Both the position numbers and the translations under genes were made by a program. DNA of 34,602 nt from an uncultured Candidatus Woesearchaeota archaeon (lineage in GTDB: Archaea; Nanobdellota; Nanobdellia; UBA10117). Below are positions 29,134 through 34,602 of the stretch, piece by piece (positions within the stretch are counted from its first letter, which is position 1; every line of letters starts with the position of its first letter). The DNA lies in the NCBI GenBank assembly GCA_903864915.1, contig CAIPHS010000006.1, forward strand, positions 1 to 34,602, read 5' to 3'. The notes under the pieces are model-generated. The model ran no database searches. It saw only the letters and a program-made list of their open reading frames with translations, and was not told the DNA's origin.

Positions 29134-29574
29134 TTATGCCTGCGCAGGCGCAGCTTCTGCTGGCTTGGCCGCTTCCTTTGGCTTCTCAACAACATTAAAG
29201 TGTTTCATCAAATCTGTTTCGCCCCACTTCGTTATCTTGCAATTAATTTGCGTAATATCCGGAGCAACAATATTGCCGTGTACCAGCTTTCTTACTCTCT
29301 TGCCCTTGAATTTCTTTTCAGCTTTGTAGCCTGGCTTGTCGCCAGTCATTATCAGCCTTGTTCTTCCCGGGCTTTCAAGATCAGGGTGCATCGGGAAACC
29401 TGCTTTGTCTGAGCCGCCAGTTATCTGCATTTCAAATCCTGGCAAGCCTATCAGCTCTCCCCTGAAAGTTTCGCCGATTTTCTTTCCGACCAATTGGTCT
29501 GCGTCAGGGCCTTTGACCTCTGACTTGAATGAGCGTTTGGTTTTTGAATCCCCTATTACGAGTTTGATTTCCAT
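29134..29574 (-). CDS. rps6e: Small-subunit ribosomal protein eS6
   Basis: The 146-aa protein shows the eS6 pattern: MEIKLVIGDSKTKRSFKSEV, GLPGFEMQITGGSDKAGFPM, and RVRKLVHGNIVAPDITQINC. The C-terminus is an Ala/Pro/Lys-rich tail (KPKEAAKPAEAAPAQA). It follows uS7 by 2 nt. Confidence 0.95.
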   Translation of the reverse strand: MEIKLVIGDSKTKRSFKSEVKGPDADQLVGKKIGETFRGELIGLPGFEMQITGGSDKAGFPMHPDLESPGRTRLIMTGDKPGYKAEKKFKGKRVRKLVHGNIVAPDITQINCKITKWGETDLMKHFNVVEKPKEAAKPAEAAPAQA

Positions 29575-29576
29575 GA

Positions 29577-30350
29577 TTAACGTGAAGCTCCTGCCTGTCT
29601 TTCAAGCTCTGATCTCTTGCCTACGCAGACTGACTTTGCATCGCCCGCGGCAGCTGCCATTATCTCATCTGCCAAAGCGTCAGCCATGCTTTTCTTGTGC
29701 TTTCTGGAAGCTATGAAAGCTCCCTGGACCATCCATCTCAAGGCAAGGTCTACTCTTCGCTGCGGAGCCATGTCTGCAGCTTTCGGATATCTTACACCAC
29801 CGTATTCGATGGTTGCTACACCTTCTCGAGGAGTTCCCTGCTCAAGTGCTCTCACTAAAACCTCAACAGGGTTCTTCTTGGTCTTCCTCTCGATTGTTTC
29901 GAAGGTTGCAATAATAACCCGGTACTGGGTTGCAATCTTGCCGGTGTTAATATTAGAAGTCCAGTAATGCTTCTTGCCCTTGTGGCCTGCAACCATCAGC
30001 TTGGCAGTCAGTCTTTCCACAATGGATTTCTTTGATTTCCAGAACTGCTTCTTAATTGTCCTGCCCGCAGTATAAGGAACGAAAACAGGCGTCAGGTTGA
30101 TGTAATTTTTCAACCCAAGGTCTTTCACTTCTATGTTTGTGTCCCACCTGTTGAACAGCTTGATATTTTTTCGGTAATCTGGGAAAGGTGCTGCCGCAGT
30201 CTTTGGTTCTTCAATGATTTTTTTCTTTGTAACCTTTTTCTTCGGCTTCACAGTTGCCTTGGGTTCAATAGTAACAATAATTTCTTTTGGGGCTTCTTTT
30301 GCAGGTGCTTGTGGTGTTGGTATTGATATTGGTGTTTCTTGAGTCTCCAT
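29577..30350 (-). CDS. rps7: Small-subunit ribosomal protein uS7 with long N-terminal extension
   Basis: The core from about residue 55 is uS7: FNRWDTNIEVKDLGLKNYIN, NPVEVLVRALEQGTPREGVA, and the C-terminal SMADALADEIMAAAAGDAKS. uS7 nucleates assembly of the 30S head. The first about 55 residues are a low-complexity extension rich in Pro, Ala, Lys and Thr. The gene is separated from uS12 by 1 nt. Confidence 0.95.
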   Translation of the reverse strand: METQETPISIPTPQAPAKEAPKEIIVTIEPKATVKPKKKVTKKKIIEEPKTAAAPFPDYRKNIKLFNRWDTNIEVKDLGLKNYINLTPVFVPYTAGRTIKKQFWKSKKSIVERLTAKLMVAGHKGKKHYWTSNINTGKIATQYRVIIATFETIERKTKKNPVEVLVRALEQGTPREGVATIEYGGVRYPKAADMAPQRRVDLALRWMVQGAFIASRKHKKSMADALADEIMAAAAGDAKSVCVGKRSELERQAGASR

Positions 30351-30351
30351 T

Positions 30352-30792
30352 TTACTTACCAGCCGCCTTTTCTACCTTGCCCTTGCAAAGCCATTTTAGC
30401 GGCTTGTTGTTAACCGCAATAACTTTCCACTTGACTTCGGGGATATCGCCTTTTGACTTTCCCATCGCTCCGCCGATGCCCTCAACAAGAACTTCGTCGT
30501 GCTCGTTTATGAAAGTGATAGCGTGATTTCCCGGGCAGAATGCAGTTATCTGCTTGTTGTTCTTTGACAATTGTATCCTGACTGCCTTTCTCATGGCAGA
30601 GTTCGGCTGCTTTGCCTCCAATTGTCGCTTTTCTAGGACTATGCCCCGTGCCTGTGGCGCATTTTCAAGAGGGTCGACTTTCTTCTTCAGCTCAAGAACC
30701 CGCTTTACATACCACTTGTTATTCCAGCGGAGTTTGCTTCGCCTGTTTTTGACCTTCTTTCCGGCAAATAATCCTCTTCCTTTTTTACTCAT
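30352..30792 (-). CDS. rps12: Small-subunit ribosomal protein uS12
   Basis: The 146-aa archaeal/eukaryotic-type uS12 has the decoding-centre loop region [20 protein letters not shown], then [20 protein letters not shown]. It heads the uS12-uS7-eS6 run. It has its own TATA-like TTTATAAA and shares a leader motif with eL37. Confidence 0.96.
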   Translation of the reverse strand: MSKKGRGLFAGKKVKNRRSKLRWNNKWYVKRVLELKKKVDPLENAPQARGIVLEKRQLEAKQPNSAMRKAVRIQLSKNNKQITAFCPGNHAITFINEHDEVLVEGIGGAMGKSKGDIPEVKWKVIAVNNKPLKWLCKGKVEKAAGK

Positions 30793-30821
30793 AGTTTAGC
30801 CTCTAGAAATTGATTTATAAA
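30793..30821 (-). promoter_or_regulatory. uS12 promoter and shared leader motif
   Basis: TATA-like TTTATAAA (30814-30821) is followed by ATTTCTAGAGGCTAA and ACTATG on the minus strand. The 15-nt block is identical to that before eL37 (15767-15783), at similar spacing from TATA and start. Confidence 0.45.
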
Positions 30822-30839
30822 CATATCGAAAGCGTGGGC

Positions 30840-31108
30840 TTATTTAGAAGCGATAGCGGCAACCGTGATGTTGAATGGTTTTTTCAGTTGCGCAGACAAA
30901 GCTTCAGATGTGATAGGCAATTCTAAAATGCCTGCTTTTGACAAGTCAGCAGCCTCTTTCAGCTGCCTTTTCATGACTTCCGAACAAGATTTTGTCATAA
31001 ATACTTCTTTTGTATTTCCGAGTTTTACAGCCTTCAAAGTTTCATTGAAGCCAACAATCAGCTTGCTTTCCTTGTCTGCTTTCAGCAGTTTGTCTGTTTC
31101 ATTTGCCA

Positions 31109-31109
<1 letters not shown>
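30840..31109 (-). CDS. rpl30e: Large-subunit ribosomal protein eL30
   Basis: The 89-aa protein is of the eL30/L7Ae fold: LIVGFNETLKAVKLGNTKEV, then a helix-strand alternation to FNITVAAIASK. The gene order rpoA1-rpoA2-rpl30e is conserved in archaea. Its ATG overlaps the rpoA2 stop by one base. A 47-nt gap separates it from uS12, too small for nusA. Confidence 0.9.

Positions 31110-34602
<3,493 letters not shown>

Overview
This window reads as a piece of an archaeal chromosome, most likely from a DPANN-type lineage (Woesearchaeota or Pacearchaeota-like; the lineage is an inference). The evidence for archaea is the split RNA polymerase A'/A'' genes, eL30, eL37, eS6, eS8, an LSm protein, TFB, Trm1, the archaeal D-aminoacyl-tRNA deacylase DtdA, a tRNA-Lys with an intron at position 37/38, and TATA-like boxes about 25 nt upstream of start codons. 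Several enzymes look bacterial instead: COG0192-type MetK, class II LysRS, IscS/IscU/Nfu, and a PurF carrying an Fe-S cluster. Genes are densely packed, with many ATGA or TAATG overlaps and many small unrecognised genes.

Layout. Bases 1-5700 are an accessory region. It holds a partial gene, a four-gene toxin-antitoxin operon (HTH-MNT nucleotidyltransferase, HEPN, a 36-aa antitoxin tail, a RelE-like toxin), a decayed secretion-ATPase-like protein, a second RelBE-like pair, TspO, and several unknown small genes, many with palindromes at their promoters. Bases 5685-9845 hold metK, then a Cys-containing HTH regulator with iscS, iscU and nfu (an Fe-S assembly operon), then a convergent HTH regulator. 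Bases 9914-12262 hold three tandem paralogs sharing an N-terminal 'PKDW' module, then a polyprenyl synthase coupled to a small membrane protein. Bases 12263-16030 (minus strand) run LSm, eL37, intron-containing tRNA-Lys, purF, lysS.

Bases 16168-20173 (plus strand) hold eS8, two tandem Ras-like small GTPases with similar promoters, and an 825-aa protein with repeated winged-helix-like units. Bases 20198-23579 hold an ADP-ribosyltransferase-like protein on the minus strand, then a run of small genes (one apparently frameshifted, one ending in a PCNA-binding-like motif) leading into tfb. Bases 23573-28563 hold trm1, small membrane proteins, a DUF1624-like membrane protein, an Sfm1/DUF431 SPOUT methyltransferase, dtdA and unknown genes. 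From 28560 to the window end the minus strand carries rpoA1 (partial), rpoA2, eL30, uS12, uS7, eS6 and an unknown 188-aa gene. The nusA-like gene often found between eL30 and uS12 is absent.

The strongest candidates for something new are the composite MNT-HEPN/minimal-antitoxin/RelE operon, the triplet of PKDW-module genes in front of the prenyl synthase, the tandem Ras-like GTPases, the Cys-containing regulator whose promoter is bracketed by a perfect palindrome, and the ATPase remnant lacking its Walker A lysine. No CRISPR array, insertion sequence or rRNA gene was seen. No stretch over 300 bases lacks a gene.
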